A stretch of DNA of 64,000 nt from positions 124,001 through 188,000 of the forward strand of contig NVWU01000008.1 in the NCBI GenBank assembly GCA_002733765.1. Direction: 5' to 3'. Position 1 is the first letter of the stretch; every line of letters starts with the position of its first letter. The translations under genes and the position numbers were made by a program. Shown here one piece after another: positions 8,201-18,171 of the stretch. The notes beneath the pieces are model-generated. The model was not told the origin of the DNA. It made no database searches and saw only the letters and a program-made list of their open reading frames with translations. The DNA is from Colwellia sp. Its GTDB lineage: Bacteria; Pseudomonadota; Gammaproteobacteria; Enterobacterales; Alteromonadaceae.

Positions 8201-9076
8201 CTATCGCTTCCAAAACACGTTAATCAACGCCCCTACCATGATTAATCCACCACCCATAATCGTGGTGAACATGGGTACTTCACTAAAATATACCCAACCA
8301 ATAAGCACCGAAAACAATACTTGCACGTAGGCATAAGCAGTTGCCTTGTTCGCGTCAGCGCAGTGTAGCGCCTTTGTTAGCCCCACCTGCCCTACCTGGG
8401 TGAATATGCCCACTAAAATTAATAAACCCATTGCAGCTAAACTCGGCACAACAAAGTCACTGCCTAATAAAATTATTGAAATGGGAAGCGCAATCAAAGG
8501 AAAATAAAAAATAATGACTGAGCTGTCATCAGTTTTGGTCAGTTTTTTGACAATAACATAAGCAATTGCGCTAGTAAAAGCGCCGAGTACACCAGCGCCA
8601 ATGCTTAACCATGGATAATGTACGCCACTGTCTAATTGCAAATTCGGCTGAATAATAATGAATAAACCGAATAAGCTGAGCACAATACAGGCGATAGTTG
8701 AGTGTTGTATGGTTTCTTTCAAAAAAAACAATGCCAGAATAGCGGTAAACACGGGATGCAAGTATTGTAGTACTGTCGCTTCTGCCAATGGTAAGGTTGT
8801 GACCGCATAATAAACGAACATTAAAGCAAACGAGCCAACGGTGCCGCGCGCAATTAACAGCACTTTATTGTGCCCAAACAGGGGGATTTTTTTGCGCTTA
8901 ATATCAACGTAACTGATAATGCCTGAAACGATAGATCTTACGGCGACAATTTCGAGTACCGGAATACCTAAACCACTGACCTCTTTTACACAGGCAGCCA
9001 TTAAGGCAAAGCCTAACGCCGAGATCAACATATACCAAACGCTCATTGGCATTGAATTTTTTATGGTCATTAACAT
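8201..9076 (-). CDS. DMT-superfamily (EamA) transporter
   Basis: This 291-residue membrane protein has about ten hydrophobic segments arranged as two EamA repeats. The conserved pattern ATVLQYLHPVFTAILALFFLKE closes the first repeat. Members are 10-TM exporters of amino acids, nucleobases or other small metabolites; the substrate here cannot be predicted. A second in-frame ATG lies two codons after the chosen start and neither has a strong ribosome binding site. It follows recQ on the same strand with 121 bp between, which includes a repeat remnant and a hairpin, so it may have its own promoter. Confidence 0.85.
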   Translation of the reverse strand: MLMTIKNSMPMSVWYMLISALGFALMAACVKEVSGLGIPVLEIVAVRSIVSGIISYVDIKRKKIPLFGHNKVLLIARGTVGSFALMFVYYAVTTLPLAEATVLQYLHPVFTAILALFFLKETIQHSTIACIVLSLFGLFIIIQPNLQLDSGVHYPWLSIGAGVLGAFTSAIAYVIVKKLTKTDDSSVIIFYFPLIALPISIILLGSDFVVPSLAAMGLLILVGIFTQVGQVGLTKALHCADANKATAYAYVQVLFSVLIGWVYFSEVPMFTTIMGGGLIMVGALINVFWKR

Positions 9077-9129
9077 TTACGGGTGTACTCGAATAGTTAG
9101 CTTGGTGAACGGGCGATATTCTACGCTAA

Positions 9130-9162
9130 ATCCCCATACCACCTCAAGATGCGCATTTCAGC
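9130..9162. repeat. half copy of palindromic intergenic repeat family A
   Basis: The segment matches the left half and centre (ACCTCAAGATGCG, then TTTCAGC) of the palindromic repeat seen complete at 25055-25106. The right arm is lost. It sits between the recQ 3' end and the exporter gene. Confidence 0.5.
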
Positions 9163-9182
9163 ACTACAGAGAAATTTTTGAT

Positions 9183-9207
9183 CATGCAGTAATAATATTA
9201 CTGCATG
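9183..9207 (-). terminator. hairpin at the recQ stop codon
   Basis: A perfect inverted repeat has 11-bp arms (9183-9193 and 9197-9207) and a 3-nt loop. It overlaps the last codons and TAA of recQ. No clear U-tract follows on the minus strand, so termination is only a possibility. Confidence 0.35.
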
Positions 9208-11201
9208 TCGGCAAACAGCGGGGTAACTCTATCTCTAATCGCTTGATAGCGCTGTTTTTCACAAGAGCCAAAAGCCGATAATTGTCTTACTTTATTACGG
9301 CCAAACAATGGTACTGTCATCCCAGCAAAAAAACGACAATAGCTCTCAAGTGACAAAGGTTGGTTTATTTTACCGCTAAGTCGCTCGGCTAATTCCAGCA
9401 TACCTTGCGCTAACGCTTCATCACTCGGCCATGATATTTGTGCTTGTGAATGTTTAAGCACCGCGACTTGGCCGCGACAAACACTACAGTGACCACATTG
9501 TTGAATTGAGTTGGTATTCACAAAAGCAGCATCGTCAAAGTAGCGCGCTAAATTCACCGTTAAACATGTGTCGAGTTGAAAGAAACGTACTAAGGTAGCG
9601 ATACGTTTTATTTCTTTCTCTTCATTTGCTTTAAAATAATGACTGAGATTTTGACACAAACTTGGATCTGCCAATTCATCAAGGTTGATCTTAAAAACCT
9701 CAGTCATACCTTTTGTTTCAAGTATGATGAGTTGTTGCTCTTGCAGGTATTCAAGCGCAGCAATAACACGATTACGCTCAATACTTTTATCTTGTAGTAA
9801 GGTATCAAAATTTAAACTGCCCCACACTTTTTTGAACTCTGTTGCGTTGAAAATGCGCTGTAAAAAATCTTTACGTTGCTCATTAAAGTGGTTAACAATG
9901 TCAGCTTTGGGTTTTAATAGTTTAATTTTAAAATCAGCAAAGTAAACATAAAGCGGCTCTATCACGCCAGCAAGCTCTAGCTGTACCAATAACGTTTTCA
10001 GTGGTAATTGTTTAATATTAACGGCATTGGATAGCGGTAATATTTGTAGCTCCCATTTGCCTTCAGAGCGACTGTTGTAGGAGTTTGTGATGACTTCTGA
10101 CTTTATCGTGTTTAATAACATTTCAATGCCAGTAAACTCAGGCGTATCACCATAAACAAAGTTTTCAACGGTATTTAAACCATCAAGGTTTGCTAACGTA
10201 AAACACTGAGAAGGCAGTCCATCTCGCCCTGCTCGACCGATTTCTTGGCTATAATTTTCAATGGATTTTGGCAAGTCGTAATGAATAACAAAACGTATAT
10301 CGCTTTTATCTATGCCCATACCAAAGGCAATGGTAGCAACAATAACCTGTATTTTACCTGCCATAAAATCTTGCTGAATTTGACTACGGGTATCATTGTC
10401 AAAGCCAGCATGATAAGCACAGGCATTAACCCCTTGCTGCGTTAAATATTGCGCAACTGTTTCAGCTGAATGTTGCAAGGTAACGTAAACAATACCCGCC
10501 CCTTGTTGCGCCATAATAACTTGTTCAAGCTGCTTTTTTTTATCTGATTCAACAACGGGTAATACGCTTAAATCAAGGTTTGCTCGATAAAAACCTGTTT
10601 GCACAATATGTTCGTCTCGAATAGCAAATTTAGCCGCCATATCGTGTTTAACTTTACGCGTAGCCGTTGCGGTAAGTAATAACACCAACGGAATTTTTAA
10701 CGCTTGGCAATAGTTAGGTAGCTTTAAATAATCGGGTCTAAAGTTATGACCCCATTCAGAGATACAATGCGCTTCATCAACCACCAACATAGACACAGCG
10801 ACAGATTCAATAAACTGCCTGAAACGTTCATTTTTAAAACGCTCAACTGATACCATTAATATTTTAATTTCACCGCTGCGTACTGCTGCCATGATTTCTT
10901 GTGACTGATTCCCTTTTAAGGTTGAGTCAATACTCGCCGCCGCAATACCTTTGCTTGCCAAAAAGGCTAATTGATCTTTCATTAAAGCTAACAGAGGTGA
11001 AACAACCAACGTTAAATGGGGTAAGTGTAACGCCGTTAATTGGTAGCATAAAGACTTGCCCGACCCCGTAGGAAATATAGCTAAGGTTGACTGTCCGGCA
11101 AGCAATTGCGTGATGGTTTGTTGTTGGCCTTCTCTGAACGCTTCAAAACCAAAAGTAGTTTTTAACGATTGTTGAAGTGAATTTGAAGGCTTTCCATTCA
11201 T
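9198..11201 (-). CDS. RecQ-family ATP-dependent DNA helicase
   Basis: This is a superfamily 2 3'-5' DNA helicase of 667 aa. The Q-like/motif 0 region FEAFREGQQQ is followed by Walker A PTGSGKS (44-50), a DEAHCISEWGHNFRPDY box near 140, and motif VI with GRAGRDG. A zinc-binding region ends in CGHCSVC near 575, so the RQC-type zinc module is present. The last 90 residues do not look like an HRDC domain, which the E. coli protein carries. It is therefore a shorter RecQ relative and may not be the main RecQ. ATG follows AGGAA. It stands 76 bp after the RidA-family gene on the same strand. Confidence 0.85.
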   Translation of the reverse strand: MNGKPSNSLQQSLKTTFGFEAFREGQQQTITQLLAGQSTLAIFPTGSGKSLCYQLTALHLPHLTLVVSPLLALMKDQLAFLASKGIAAASIDSTLKGNQSQEIMAAVRSGEIKILMVSVERFKNERFRQFIESVAVSMLVVDEAHCISEWGHNFRPDYLKLPNYCQALKIPLVLLLTATATRKVKHDMAAKFAIRDEHIVQTGFYRANLDLSVLPVVESDKKKQLEQVIMAQQGAGIVYVTLQHSAETVAQYLTQQGVNACAYHAGFDNDTRSQIQQDFMAGKIQVIVATIAFGMGIDKSDIRFVIHYDLPKSIENYSQEIGRAGRDGLPSQCFTLANLDGLNTVENFVYGDTPEFTGIEMLLNTIKSEVITNSYNSRSEGKWELQILPLSNAVNIKQLPLKTLLVQLELAGVIEPLYVYFADFKIKLLKPKADIVNHFNEQRKDFLQRIFNATEFKKVWGSLNFDTLLQDKSIERNRVIAALEYLQEQQLIILETKGMTEVFKINLDELADPSLCQNLSHYFKANEEKEIKRIATLVRFFQLDTCLTVNLARYFDDAAFVNTNSIQQCGHCSVCRGQVAVLKHSQAQISWPSDEALAQGMLELAERLSGKINQPLSLESYCRFFAGMTVPLFGRNKVRQLSAFGSCEKQRYQAIRDRVTPLFADMQ

Positions 11202-11277
11202 GTTCTATATTCCTGTAAATTACTCTTTAGTAGCGGCATTTTTTATGAACATGTTCCGCTTTCGTGACACAACTCTT

Positions 11278-11628
11278 TTAAATTTCTGCCGCCACTACTG
11301 AAATTTCAACTAACAAGGCTTCACGCGCCATTTTAGCTGCAACACAAGCACGTGCAGGTGCATACCCTTCAGGTACCCAAGCATCCCATACTGCGTTCAT
11401 ATCAGCAAAATAACTCATATCTTTAACGTAAATGGTCGCCGACAAAATGTGTTTTCTATCACTACCGGCTTCTATTAATAAGTCATCCACTTTATCCAGC
11501 ATCGTTTGCGTTTGCTCGGTAATATCTTTCGTCGCATCTGCCGCTACTTGGCCGCATAAGTAAATAGTGCCATTATGTTTTACAATCCGGCTCATGCGTT
11601 TTTTTTGTTCTAATCGTTCTATAGGCAT
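11278..11628 (-). CDS. RidA/YjgF family protein
   Basis: This 116-residue protein has the RidA fold pattern. The conserved arginine that holds the imine carboxylate is present (R93 in APARACV), and the final strand [10 protein letters not shown] matches the family. RidA proteins hydrolyse reactive enamine/imine intermediates released by PLP enzymes such as threonine dehydratase. Subfamily members differ, and this one has a short basic N-terminal extension, so it may not be RidA itself. It starts 5 bp after the DUF2959 gene stop, with GGAG upstream, so the two are almost certainly co-transcribed. Confidence 0.87.
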   Translation of the reverse strand: MPIERLEQKKRMSRIVKHNGTIYLCGQVAADATKDITEQTQTMLDKVDDLLIEAGSDRKHILSATIYVKDMSYFADMNAVWDAWVPEGYAPARACVAAKMAREALLVEISVVAAEI

Positions 11629-11633
11629 ATGAC

Positions 11634-12281
11634 TTAATTCTCCAGCATATCAATAAATTTTTGTGATTGTTCAATGGCTAAATTCATGTCTTTAATTAGC
11701 ACGCTAACATCTCTTTTAATAGAGCCCATTTCACCTTGTAATGCCCCAACCGCTTTGGCATTCAAGTTATGTTTTAAAAATAGGCTATTATCTTTTAGTG
11801 CTGATAAAACTGGCGCCATTTTACTTTCAGCTTTGTGCATCGACTTAATTAATGACTGATAGCGACGTTGCGTTTCTCTGAACTTTGTGGTGCTTTGTCT
11901 TTTTAAGTTAGCGCTAGAAATTTGCTCTATTTCATCTTGCCATTCATCAAATAAGGCATCCGCAACATCTTCTATTTTTTCAATACGAGAGCTGACATGT
12001 TCTGCCGCGTCTTTAGAGTCTTCATATTGCGCTTGAATAATATTATATTGTTCTTCAAGATCACCACCGTCAACGTCGGTTAATGCCATCATTTCTTCTA
12101 ATGCAGACTTAAATTGCGCTTGAGCTTCTTGTTGTGATTCTTTGGCGTCAACAACACGATCAACCATGATGTCACGTTTGTGAATCCCTACTTTTTCCAT
12201 CGCGGAATAATAAGCACTTGAACACCCTGATAGTGCAATAATAAACACGATTGACATGAGCTTTTGGCTAATACTAAACAT
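11634..12281 (-). CDS. DUF2959 family lipoprotein
   Basis: The protein has a signal peptide with lipobox ALSGC (C20 is the lipidated residue), so it should be anchored in the cell envelope. The mature part is almost wholly helical and acidic, with long coiled-coil stretches. The pattern [16 protein letters not shown] just after the lipobox is typical of the DUF2959 family, whose function is unknown. Length 215 aa is normal. It is followed directly by the RidA-family gene. Confidence 0.82.
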   Translation of the reverse strand: MFSISQKLMSIVFIIALSGCSSAYYSAMEKVGIHKRDIMVDRVVDAKESQQEAQAQFKSALEEMMALTDVDGGDLEEQYNIIQAQYEDSKDAAEHVSSRIEKIEDVADALFDEWQDEIEQISSANLKRQSTTKFRETQRRYQSLIKSMHKAESKMAPVLSALKDNSLFLKHNLNAKAVGALQGEMGSIKRDVSVLIKDMNLAIEQSQKFIDMLEN

Positions 12282-12434
12282 AAAATTTTCCTTAAATGAC
12301 TTTTAAATTGTTACTCGCGCTCTGACTTATCACACTATTGTCAGTCGTTAATGTGAAACGCGCTAACATTGATGCTTATGGTATATGGATTACGCTAACC
12401 GGGCAAAATATTTATTTTTATTTACATATCACTA

Positions 12435-12470
12435 ATAAAAAACCCCAAGGCTTTTCAACATTGGGGTTTT
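12435..12470 (-). terminator. intrinsic terminator downstream of guaA
   Basis: A stem with 10-bp arms (12439-12448 and 12461-12470) has a GGGG core and a 12-nt loop. On the minus strand it is followed by a run of T, and on the plus strand the upstream A-run mirrors it. It fits the 3' end of the guaB-guaA transcript. Confidence 0.8.
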
Positions 12471-12483
12471 CTCAAGACATAAA

Positions 12484-12608
12484 CATTAAGTGTTGTTTAA
12501 ACGACGGAGTAATTTATTAATTCAAGGAAATCGCACGGAGCTGACGCTAGTCAGTGAGTACGTTTGACGATGAAGTAGTAAATTACAACAAGTTTAAACA
12601 TCACTTAA
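12484..12608. repeat. palindromic element, repeat family B, copy 1
   Basis: Outer inverted arms of 18 bp (12484-12501 and 12591-12608, one mismatch) enclose a core at 12533-12561. That core also occurs at 14362-14390 with one difference. The core contains a small hairpin, CTGAC-GCTA-GTCAG. The element touches the 3' end of guaA. Confidence 0.65.
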
Positions 12609-12612
12609 TAAG

Positions 12613-14190
12613 TTATTCCCACTCGATAGTAGCAGGCGGTTTACCTGATATGTCATAAACTACACGAGAAATACCATCAATTTCATTAATAATACGGTTT
12701 GAAACCAATCCTAAGAAATCATAAGGTAAATGTGACCAACGCGCGGTCATAAAATCAATCGTTTCAACACAACGCAATGAGACAACCCAATCATATTTAC
12801 GCTGATCGCCCATTACACCCACAGAGCGTACCGGCAAAAATACAGTAAAGGCTTGGCTAACTTTATGGTATAAGTCAGCTTTGTGTAATTCTTCAATAAA
12901 GATAGCATCGGCGCGGCGTAGTAAATCACAGTATTCTTTTTTCACTTCACCTAAAACACGTACCCCTAAACCAGGCCCAGGAAATGGATGGCGATAAAGC
13001 ATGTCGTACGGTAAGCCTAACTCTAAACCAATTTTACGTACTTCATCTTTAAATAATTCACGTAAAGGCTCAACTAAACCTAATTCCATATCGTCTGGCA
13101 AGCCACCAACATTATGGTGTGATTTAATCACATGGGCTTTACCTGTTGCTGACGCGGCTGACTCGATAACATCAGGGTAAATTGTCCCTTGAGCTAACCA
13201 TTTAGCATTTTTTAATTTTTTTGATTCTTCATCAAAAACATCAATAAAAACACCACCAATAATTTTACGCTTTTTCTCTGGATCGGCTTCGCCTTTCATT
13301 TTATCTAAAAATCGGTCTTCCGCTTTCACATGGATGATGTTTAAACCAAAGTGATCGCCAAACATGTCCATCACTTGCTCGCCTTCGTTTAAACGTAGTA
13401 AACCGTTATCAACAAAAACACAGGTAAGTTTATCGCCAATGGCGCGTTGTAAAAGCATCGCCACAACTGATGAATCAACACCACCTGAAAGGCCTAAAAT
13501 AACTTCGTCATCACCAATTTGCGCTTTCATTTTGGCAATAGCATCTTCAATGATAGTCGCTGAAGTCCAAAGTTTTTCACATTGACAAATATCAACAACA
13601 AAGTGCTCTAAAATACGCATTCCCTGTTTAGTATGAGTGACTTCTGGGTGAAATTGTACGCCATAAAATTGCTTGTCTTCATTGGCTATTGCCGCATAGG
13701 CACAGTTGTCGGTTTTAGCAACCGTGACAAAACCTTCAGGTATACTTGATACTTTATCGCCATGGCTCATCCATACATCTAATAAAGCATTGCCATTAGC
13801 ACTAACACTGTCTTCAATAGCATTAAATAAAGCCGATTTAGTCACTACTTCTACCGCAGCATAACCAAATTCTTTATGATCAGAACTTTCTACACCACCA
13901 CCAAGCTGTTCTGCCATGGTTTGCATGCCGTAACAAATACCCAATACAGGTACATTTGCAGTAAACACATATTCGGGTGCGCGAGGTGAATTAGTTTCAG
14001 TAACTGATTCAGGGCCGCCAGCAAGAATAATTCCAGTTGGATTAAATTCTTTAATTTGTGCTTCCGTCACGTCCCATGACCAAAGTTCACAGTAAACGCC
14101 AATTTCACGAACACGACGAGCAATAAGCTGGGTGTATTGTGAGCCAAAATCTAATATTAGTATGCGGTGATCATGAATGTCTTTACTCAT
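12613..14190 (-). CDS. guaA: GMP synthase (glutamine-hydrolysing)
   Basis: GuaA converts XMP to GMP using glutamine and ATP in the cytoplasm. The N-terminal class I amidotransferase has the nucleophile C86 (GICYGMQ) and a His/Glu pair in [10 protein letters not shown] near 175. The central ATP pyrophosphatase domain begins with [11 protein letters not shown] near 232. The C-terminal dimerisation domain ends in PPATIEWE, the family's usual end. Length 525 aa matches E. coli. It lies 236 bp after guaB on the same strand, with hairpins and a repeat between them, so co-transcription is likely but may be modulated there. Confidence 0.98.
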   Translation of the reverse strand: MSKDIHDHRILILDFGSQYTQLIARRVREIGVYCELWSWDVTEAQIKEFNPTGIILAGGPESVTETNSPRAPEYVFTANVPVLGICYGMQTMAEQLGGGVESSDHKEFGYAAVEVVTKSALFNAIEDSVSANGNALLDVWMSHGDKVSSIPEGFVTVAKTDNCAYAAIANEDKQFYGVQFHPEVTHTKQGMRILEHFVVDICQCEKLWTSATIIEDAIAKMKAQIGDDEVILGLSGGVDSSVVAMLLQRAIGDKLTCVFVDNGLLRLNEGEQVMDMFGDHFGLNIIHVKAEDRFLDKMKGEADPEKKRKIIGGVFIDVFDEESKKLKNAKWLAQGTIYPDVIESAASATGKAHVIKSHHNVGGLPDDMELGLVEPLRELFKDEVRKIGLELGLPYDMLYRHPFPGPGLGVRVLGEVKKEYCDLLRRADAIFIEELHKADLYHKVSQAFTVFLPVRSVGVMGDQRKYDWVVSLRCVETIDFMTARWSHLPYDFLGLVSNRIINEIDGISRVVYDISGKPPATIEWE

Positions 14191-14426
14191 GCTATTTTCC
14201 TACTATTTACCTAAAAGGTATGGTTTATAAGTAACAACACCCTGAGTCTTTCTCTAACAAGAGTAGAGCTCAAGGTGTTTGAATTTTTTATCTTCTTAAT
14301 TGTAATTAAGAGTTCAAGAATAGTTTAGTTCAAAGCTTGTTAGCACAAGAGCAAAGAAGAAGCACGGAGCTGACGTTAGTCAGTGAGTACTTCAGATGCC
14401 GCTATTGTATTAACAAGCTGTTCGGC
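14191..14426 (-). other. guaB-guaA intergenic region with hairpins
   Basis: The gap is rich in inverted repeats. One stem pairs 14235-14245 with 14269-14279 with one mismatch, and a short AT-rich perfect stem, CTTAATT/AATTAAG, lies near 14293-14310. The family B repeat occupies 14335-14419. None has a clear U-tract in the operon direction, so they may stabilise or process the mRNA rather than end it. Confidence 0.5.
14335..14419. repeat. palindromic element, repeat family B, copy 2
   Basis: Outer arms of 14 bp (14335-14348 and 14406-14419, two mismatches) enclose a core at 14362-14390 that is 28 of 29 bases identical to the core at 12533-12561. The element touches the 3' end of guaB, just as copy 1 touches guaA. 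Confidence 0.65.
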
Positions 14427-15899
14427 TTAGCCCGTACGATAGTTAGGTGCTTCTTTGGTGATGGTTACATCATGTACATGTGACTCACCCATACCTGCTG
14501 ACGTTATTTTCATAAACTCAGGTTTAGTACGCATAGTTTCAATATCTTTACAGCCAGTTAAGCCCATAGATGAACGTAAACCACCCATTTGTTGATGAAT
14601 AATTGCCGATACGGGGCCTTTATACGCCACACGGCCTTCAATGCCCTCAGGTACTAATTTGTCTGCTTCACCATCAGATTTTTGGAAGTAACGATCACTT
14701 GAGCCTTCTTTTTGGCTCATTGCGCCTAAAGAACCCATACCACGATATGATTTATAGTAACGACCTTGATAAAGTTCAACTTCACCCGGTGCTTCTTCAG
14801 TACCGGCTAACATGCTGCCAACCATGACACAGTGCGCGCCAGCGACTAAGGCTTTAGCAATATCACCTGAAAAGCGAATTCCGCCATCAGCAATCACGGG
14901 AATACCCGTACCTTTCAATGCTTCAACCGCATTTGATATGGCAGTTAATTGCGGAACACCAACACCCGTAACAATACGCGTTGTACAAATAGAACCTGGG
15001 CCAATACCTACTTTAACGGCATCAACACCAGCATCAGCCATTGCTTTAGCACCTGCACCTGTCGCAACGTTACCTGCAACAATTTGTAAATCAGGGTATT
15101 TATTTCGAGTTTCTTTTACACGGTCCAACACACCTTGTGAATGGCCATGAGAAGTATCAATTAATAACACATCAACCCCAGCAGCAACCAAAGCGTCAAT
15201 ACGTTCGTCGGTGCCTGCGCCAACGCCAACAGCAGCGCCAACACGTAAGCGGCCTAGATCATCTTTACAGGCATTTGGTTTGTTTTCAGCTTTTTGATAA
15301 TCTTTCGCGGTAATAAGACCCACTAACTTAAATGCATCATCAACAACCAATATTTTTTCAATACGGTTTTCATGCATTAAACCAAGAATTTCTTTACGGG
15401 CAGCGCCCTCTTTAACCGTCACTAAATTTTCTTTAGTGGTCATCAATGCCGATGCGGGCTGAGTTAAGTCTGTTTCAAAGCGTAAATCACGACCGGTGAT
15501 AATACCCACTAAGTTATTATCATCATCAACCACTGGGAAGCCGGTAAAACTTAAATCATCGGCTTTACGCATGATTTGCTCAACAGAGTCAGACGCTCTA
15601 ACCGTTTTAGGATCGGAGACAATGCCGCTTTCATACTTTTTAACTTGCTTCACATTACTGGCTTGTTCAGCGATAGTCATATTTTTATGAATAAAACCTA
15701 AACCGCCTTCTTTCGCTAAGGTAATCGCTAAACGCGCTTCTGTGACTGTATCCATCGATGCAGAAACCATAGGAACATTTAAAGTAATTTTTCGGGTTAA
15801 ATGGGTTTTAAGTTCGGCTGTATGGGGTAGTACCGTTGAATGAGCAGGTACTAGTAGAACATCGTCAAAAGTTAACGCTTCTTGGGCAATTCGTAACAT
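14427..15899 (-). CDS. guaB: inosine-5'-monophosphate dehydrogenase
   Basis: GuaB oxidises IMP to XMP with NAD+, the committed step of GMP synthesis. The start [19 protein letters not shown] is typical. Two CBS domains are inserted at about residues 95-205 ([18 protein letters not shown] and [19 protein letters not shown]). The catalytic cysteine is in GPGSICTTR near 305, and the flap sequence [10 protein letters not shown] is present. Length 490 aa is standard. It is the first gene of the guaB-guaA unit and is divergent from xseA, the usual arrangement in gammaproteobacteria. Confidence 0.98.
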   Translation of the reverse strand: MLRIAQEALTFDDVLLVPAHSTVLPHTAELKTHLTRKITLNVPMVSASMDTVTEARLAITLAKEGGLGFIHKNMTIAEQASNVKQVKKYESGIVSDPKTVRASDSVEQIMRKADDLSFTGFPVVDDDNNLVGIITGRDLRFETDLTQPASALMTTKENLVTVKEGAARKEILGLMHENRIEKILVVDDAFKLVGLITAKDYQKAENKPNACKDDLGRLRVGAAVGVGAGTDERIDALVAAGVDVLLIDTSHGHSQGVLDRVKETRNKYPDLQIVAGNVATGAGAKAMADAGVDAVKVGIGPGSICTTRIVTGVGVPQLTAISNAVEALKGTGIPVIADGGIRFSGDIAKALVAGAHCVMVGSMLAGTEEAPGEVELYQGRYYKSYRGMGSLGAMSQKEGSSDRYFQKSDGEADKLVPEGIEGRVAYKGPVSAIIHQQMGGLRSSMGLTGCKDIETMRTKPEFMKITSAGMGESHVHDVTITKEAPNYRTG

Positions 15900-15929
15900 C
15901 GCAATATCACCAGAGTTAGATGTGAGGTC

Positions 15930-15956
15930 AGTACTAAAGTCGTATAAGTTAGTACT
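15930..15956 (-). promoter_or_regulatory. inverted repeat upstream of guaB
   Basis: Two perfect 8-bp arms, AGTACTAA (15930-15937) and TTAGTACT (15949-15956), are separated by 11 nt, about 30 bp upstream of the guaB start. The position suits an operator or a leader hairpin. It does not match the PurR consensus. Confidence 0.35.
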
Positions 15957-16069
15957 TAATATTGCGGCAGAATTTTAACCGCTTTCTTTGGTTAGGTAAA
16001 CATAAATTTGTCTTTAAATGATATTATTTTCACCGAGTCAAGCGAAATCAGGGCAATTTAATCATGCAT

Positions 16070-16113
16070 TACCCAAACCTACCGAAACTCGCATATTGAA
16101 GTGGTTTGGGTAT
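16070..16113. repeat. palindromic intergenic repeat family A
   Basis: The left arm TACCCAAACC and right arm GGTTTGGGTA flank a short centre. It lies in the divergent guaB-xseA region, about 45 bp upstream of xseA. Relatives are at 21629-21676 and 25055-25106. Confidence 0.6.
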
Positions 16114-16158
16114 ATACTCTTGTTCCTACACGGTTTAACTGATTGAACATCCTTTATT

Positions 16159-17481
16159 ATGGCAGCACAGCACATTTTACAAGTAAGTGAGTTAACCAGA
16201 AAAGTTCGTTTTATTTTAGAAAGCGAACTCAATACTGTTTGGCTAACCGGTGAAATATCTAATTTTGTTGCCGCGGGCTCTGGTCATTGGTATTTATCGC
16301 TTAAAGACAGTAAATCTCAAGTACGCTGTGCAATGTTTAAAGGTAATAATCGTCGCGTTAGGTTGCAGCCACGTAATGGTCAACAAGTATTAGTGCGTGC
16401 CAAAGTATCTTTATATGAGCCCCGAGGTGATTTTCAATTAATTATTGAACAAATGGAAGATGCTGGCGAAGGTTTACTACGTCAACAATATGAACAATTA
16501 AAAAACAAACTCAATGCTCTGGGTGTTTTTTCCCAAGCACACAAGCAAGCCATTCCTGAACACATCCAAACGGTAGGTATTGTTACCTCTCCAACCGGCG
16601 CTGCTGTCAAAGATATTTTATCGGTATTAAAACGTCGAAATCCTAACATTAATGCCATTATTTATCCTGCGCTAGTGCAAGGAGAATATGCCAGCAATGA
16701 TATTTGCCATGCTATTGCTCAAGCGAATAAACGCCAAGAATGTGATGTACTTATTGTTGGCCGTGGCGGCGGTTCTTTAGAAGATCTTTGGCCGTTCAAT
16801 GAAGAGTCGGTGGTACAAGCAATTTACGATAGTAACTTGCCCATTATCAGTGCCGTTGGCCATGAAGTAGATACCACACTCAGTGATTATGTCGCCGATT
16901 TACGTGCCGCTACGCCATCAGCAGCAGCAGAATTGGTAGCAAGTGACAGTAATGAGTTCTTAAATAAAATAAAAACATTTGAACAACGTTTAATTCATGC
17001 TATTGGCCGTAAAAAAACGGCTTTACTACAACAACACAATCATCTTCAACATAGATTAGAGCAAGTTCATCCTGAGCAACAACTACAGGTACAACAACAA
17101 AAGCACGATGAATTGAGCTTGCGCTTATCACAAGCAATACAACGGTCAATGGCACAATCAGCACACCAGCCAAGCCAACTACAACAAAGGTTAATGCAGT
17201 TATCTCCGGTAAAAATAATCACTAAACAGCAAAACCAAATAAATCAGCAAGAACAAAGGTTAATTCATGCGATGCAAAATAGCTTGCAACATAAGCGTGA
17301 GTCTTTTGTGCATTTAATAGAGCAAATACAATTAGTGAGTCCATTAGCAACGATTGCTCGTGGTTATAGCATTACCCGAAGTAAGAATAACAAAGTGATT
17401 AATTCAATTGTACAAGTGGCATTAAACGATGAGATTACGATACAAGTTACTGATGGCTCGATTAACGCTAGAGTACTCTAG
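16159..17481 (+). CDS. xseA: exodeoxyribonuclease VII large subunit
   Basis: XseA is the large subunit of the ExoVII single-strand nuclease, which acts in mismatch repair and DNA damage processing with XseB. The N-terminal OB-fold (SELTRKVRFILESELNTVWLTGEISNF region) is followed by the catalytic domain with GIVTSPTGAAVKDIL, IVGRGGGSLEDLWPFN and SAVGHEVDTTLSDYVADLRAATPSAAAE. A long Gln-rich coiled coil spans about 270-390. The C-terminal YSITRS element is present. Length 440 aa is close to E. coli. xseB is not in the window. It converges with the PilZ gene, with 3 bp between stops. Confidence 0.97.
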   Translation: MAAQHILQVSELTRKVRFILESELNTVWLTGEISNFVAAGSGHWYLSLKDSKSQVRCAMFKGNNRRVRLQPRNGQQVLVRAKVSLYEPRGDFQLIIEQMEDAGEGLLRQQYEQLKNKLNALGVFSQAHKQAIPEHIQTVGIVTSPTGAAVKDILSVLKRRNPNINAIIYPALVQGEYASNDICHAIAQANKRQECDVLIVGRGGGSLEDLWPFNEESVVQAIYDSNLPIISAVGHEVDTTLSDYVADLRAATPSAAAELVASDSNEFLNKIKTFEQRLIHAIGRKKTALLQQHNHLQHRLEQVHPEQQLQVQQQKHDELSLRLSQAIQRSMAQSAHQPSQLQQRLMQLSPVKIITKQQNQINQQEQRLIHAMQNSLQHKRESFVHLIEQIQLVSPLATIARGYSITRSKNNKVINSIVQVALNDEITIQVTDGSINARVL

Positions 17482-17484
17482 CTA

Positions 17485-18171
17485 TTATTTAGCTTGTGCA
17501 GCCATAGTATTAAGTAATAGCTGATTTATTTTACTATCACTTTTTTCGTTGAATTTAATACCAAAAGACAAACCATCTGCTTGCTGCTTTAAATTGCACA
17601 CAGAGCCATTAAGCTTAAGGTTATTACCACCATCGTTATCTTCAATAATAATTTCAATTATTTTCTTTTCTGATAACACCAGCTTTTCGCCATTTTCAAT
17701 CGTTAACTGACAACCGCTAATAGACAAATTGGTAATAGTGGTTTGCCAATACTCTTGATCTATTTTGGCTTTGGCATGGATATAAGTGTCGATACGAATA
17801 GATGAACGTAAATTTTGTATGCCAACTGTACGAGGAAAGTCTAGTACGATAATACGGGATGGCATTTGTATGGTTTGCTTAATCGTACTAATAAAAGCAA
17901 GTACTGCACCCTCATGCCCTTCAATCAAACCACGTACTGTTACGCCCATTCCTTGCGTTATATGTTGAGAAAAATTACCTAACTTCTTTATGTCGGGAAA
18001 CTGTATCAGTACATATTTATTAGGTAAATAACCAATAAAAGTTGTTCTAAACTTACCCCGTTGACCGGCAGGAGTATTAATCTCAATGGTGATCATTGAG
18101 CCACCGTGTAACAAAGACAAATTTCGATTTAAGCGAGTTGCAGTGTCAATATTAGTTGCTTTACTAGCCAT
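17485..18171 (-). CDS. PilZ-domain (YcgR-like) cyclic-di-GMP receptor
   Basis: An N-terminal YcgR-type flagellar-brake-like β-barrel (about 15-110) is followed by a PilZ domain. The c-di-GMP binding residues are present: RSSIR at 122-126 (RxxxR) and NLSISG at 148-153 ([D/N]xSxxG). It therefore probably binds c-di-GMP and links it to motility, pili or attachment. It has no membrane segment or output enzyme. No motility genes are nearby, so the target is unknown. Length 228 aa. Confidence 0.85.
   Translation of the reverse strand: MASKATNIDTATRLNRNLSLLHGGSMITIEINTPAGQRGKFRTTFIGYLPNKYVLIQFPDIKKLGNFSQHITQGMGVTVRGLIEGHEGAVLAFISTIKQTIQMPSRIIVLDFPRTVGIQNLRSSIRIDTYIHAKAKIDQEYWQTTITNLSISGCQLTIENGEKLVLSEKKIIEIIIEDNDGGNNLKLNGSVCNLKQQADGLSFGIKFNEKSDSKINQLLLNTMAAQAK

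Larger units (their letters stand above)
12282..12612. other. intergenic region between guaA and the DUF2959 gene
   Basis: This 331-bp gap lies downstream of guaA and upstream of the DUF2959 lipoprotein gene, both on the minus strand. It holds a repeat element next to guaA (12484-12608) and a terminator (12435-12470). The remaining 150 bp should contain the lipoprotein promoter, but I see no strong box. Confidence 0.6.

Noticed and set aside
8919-9281. 120-codon plus-strand frame across the exporter and recQ ends
   Set aside because: It overlaps two real genes in antisense, spans the intergenic repeat and resembles no protein family.
14812-15150. 112-codon plus-strand frame opposite guaB
   Set aside because: Lies wholly inside guaB in antisense; its Ala/Pro/Thr composition is a shadow of the guaB codons.
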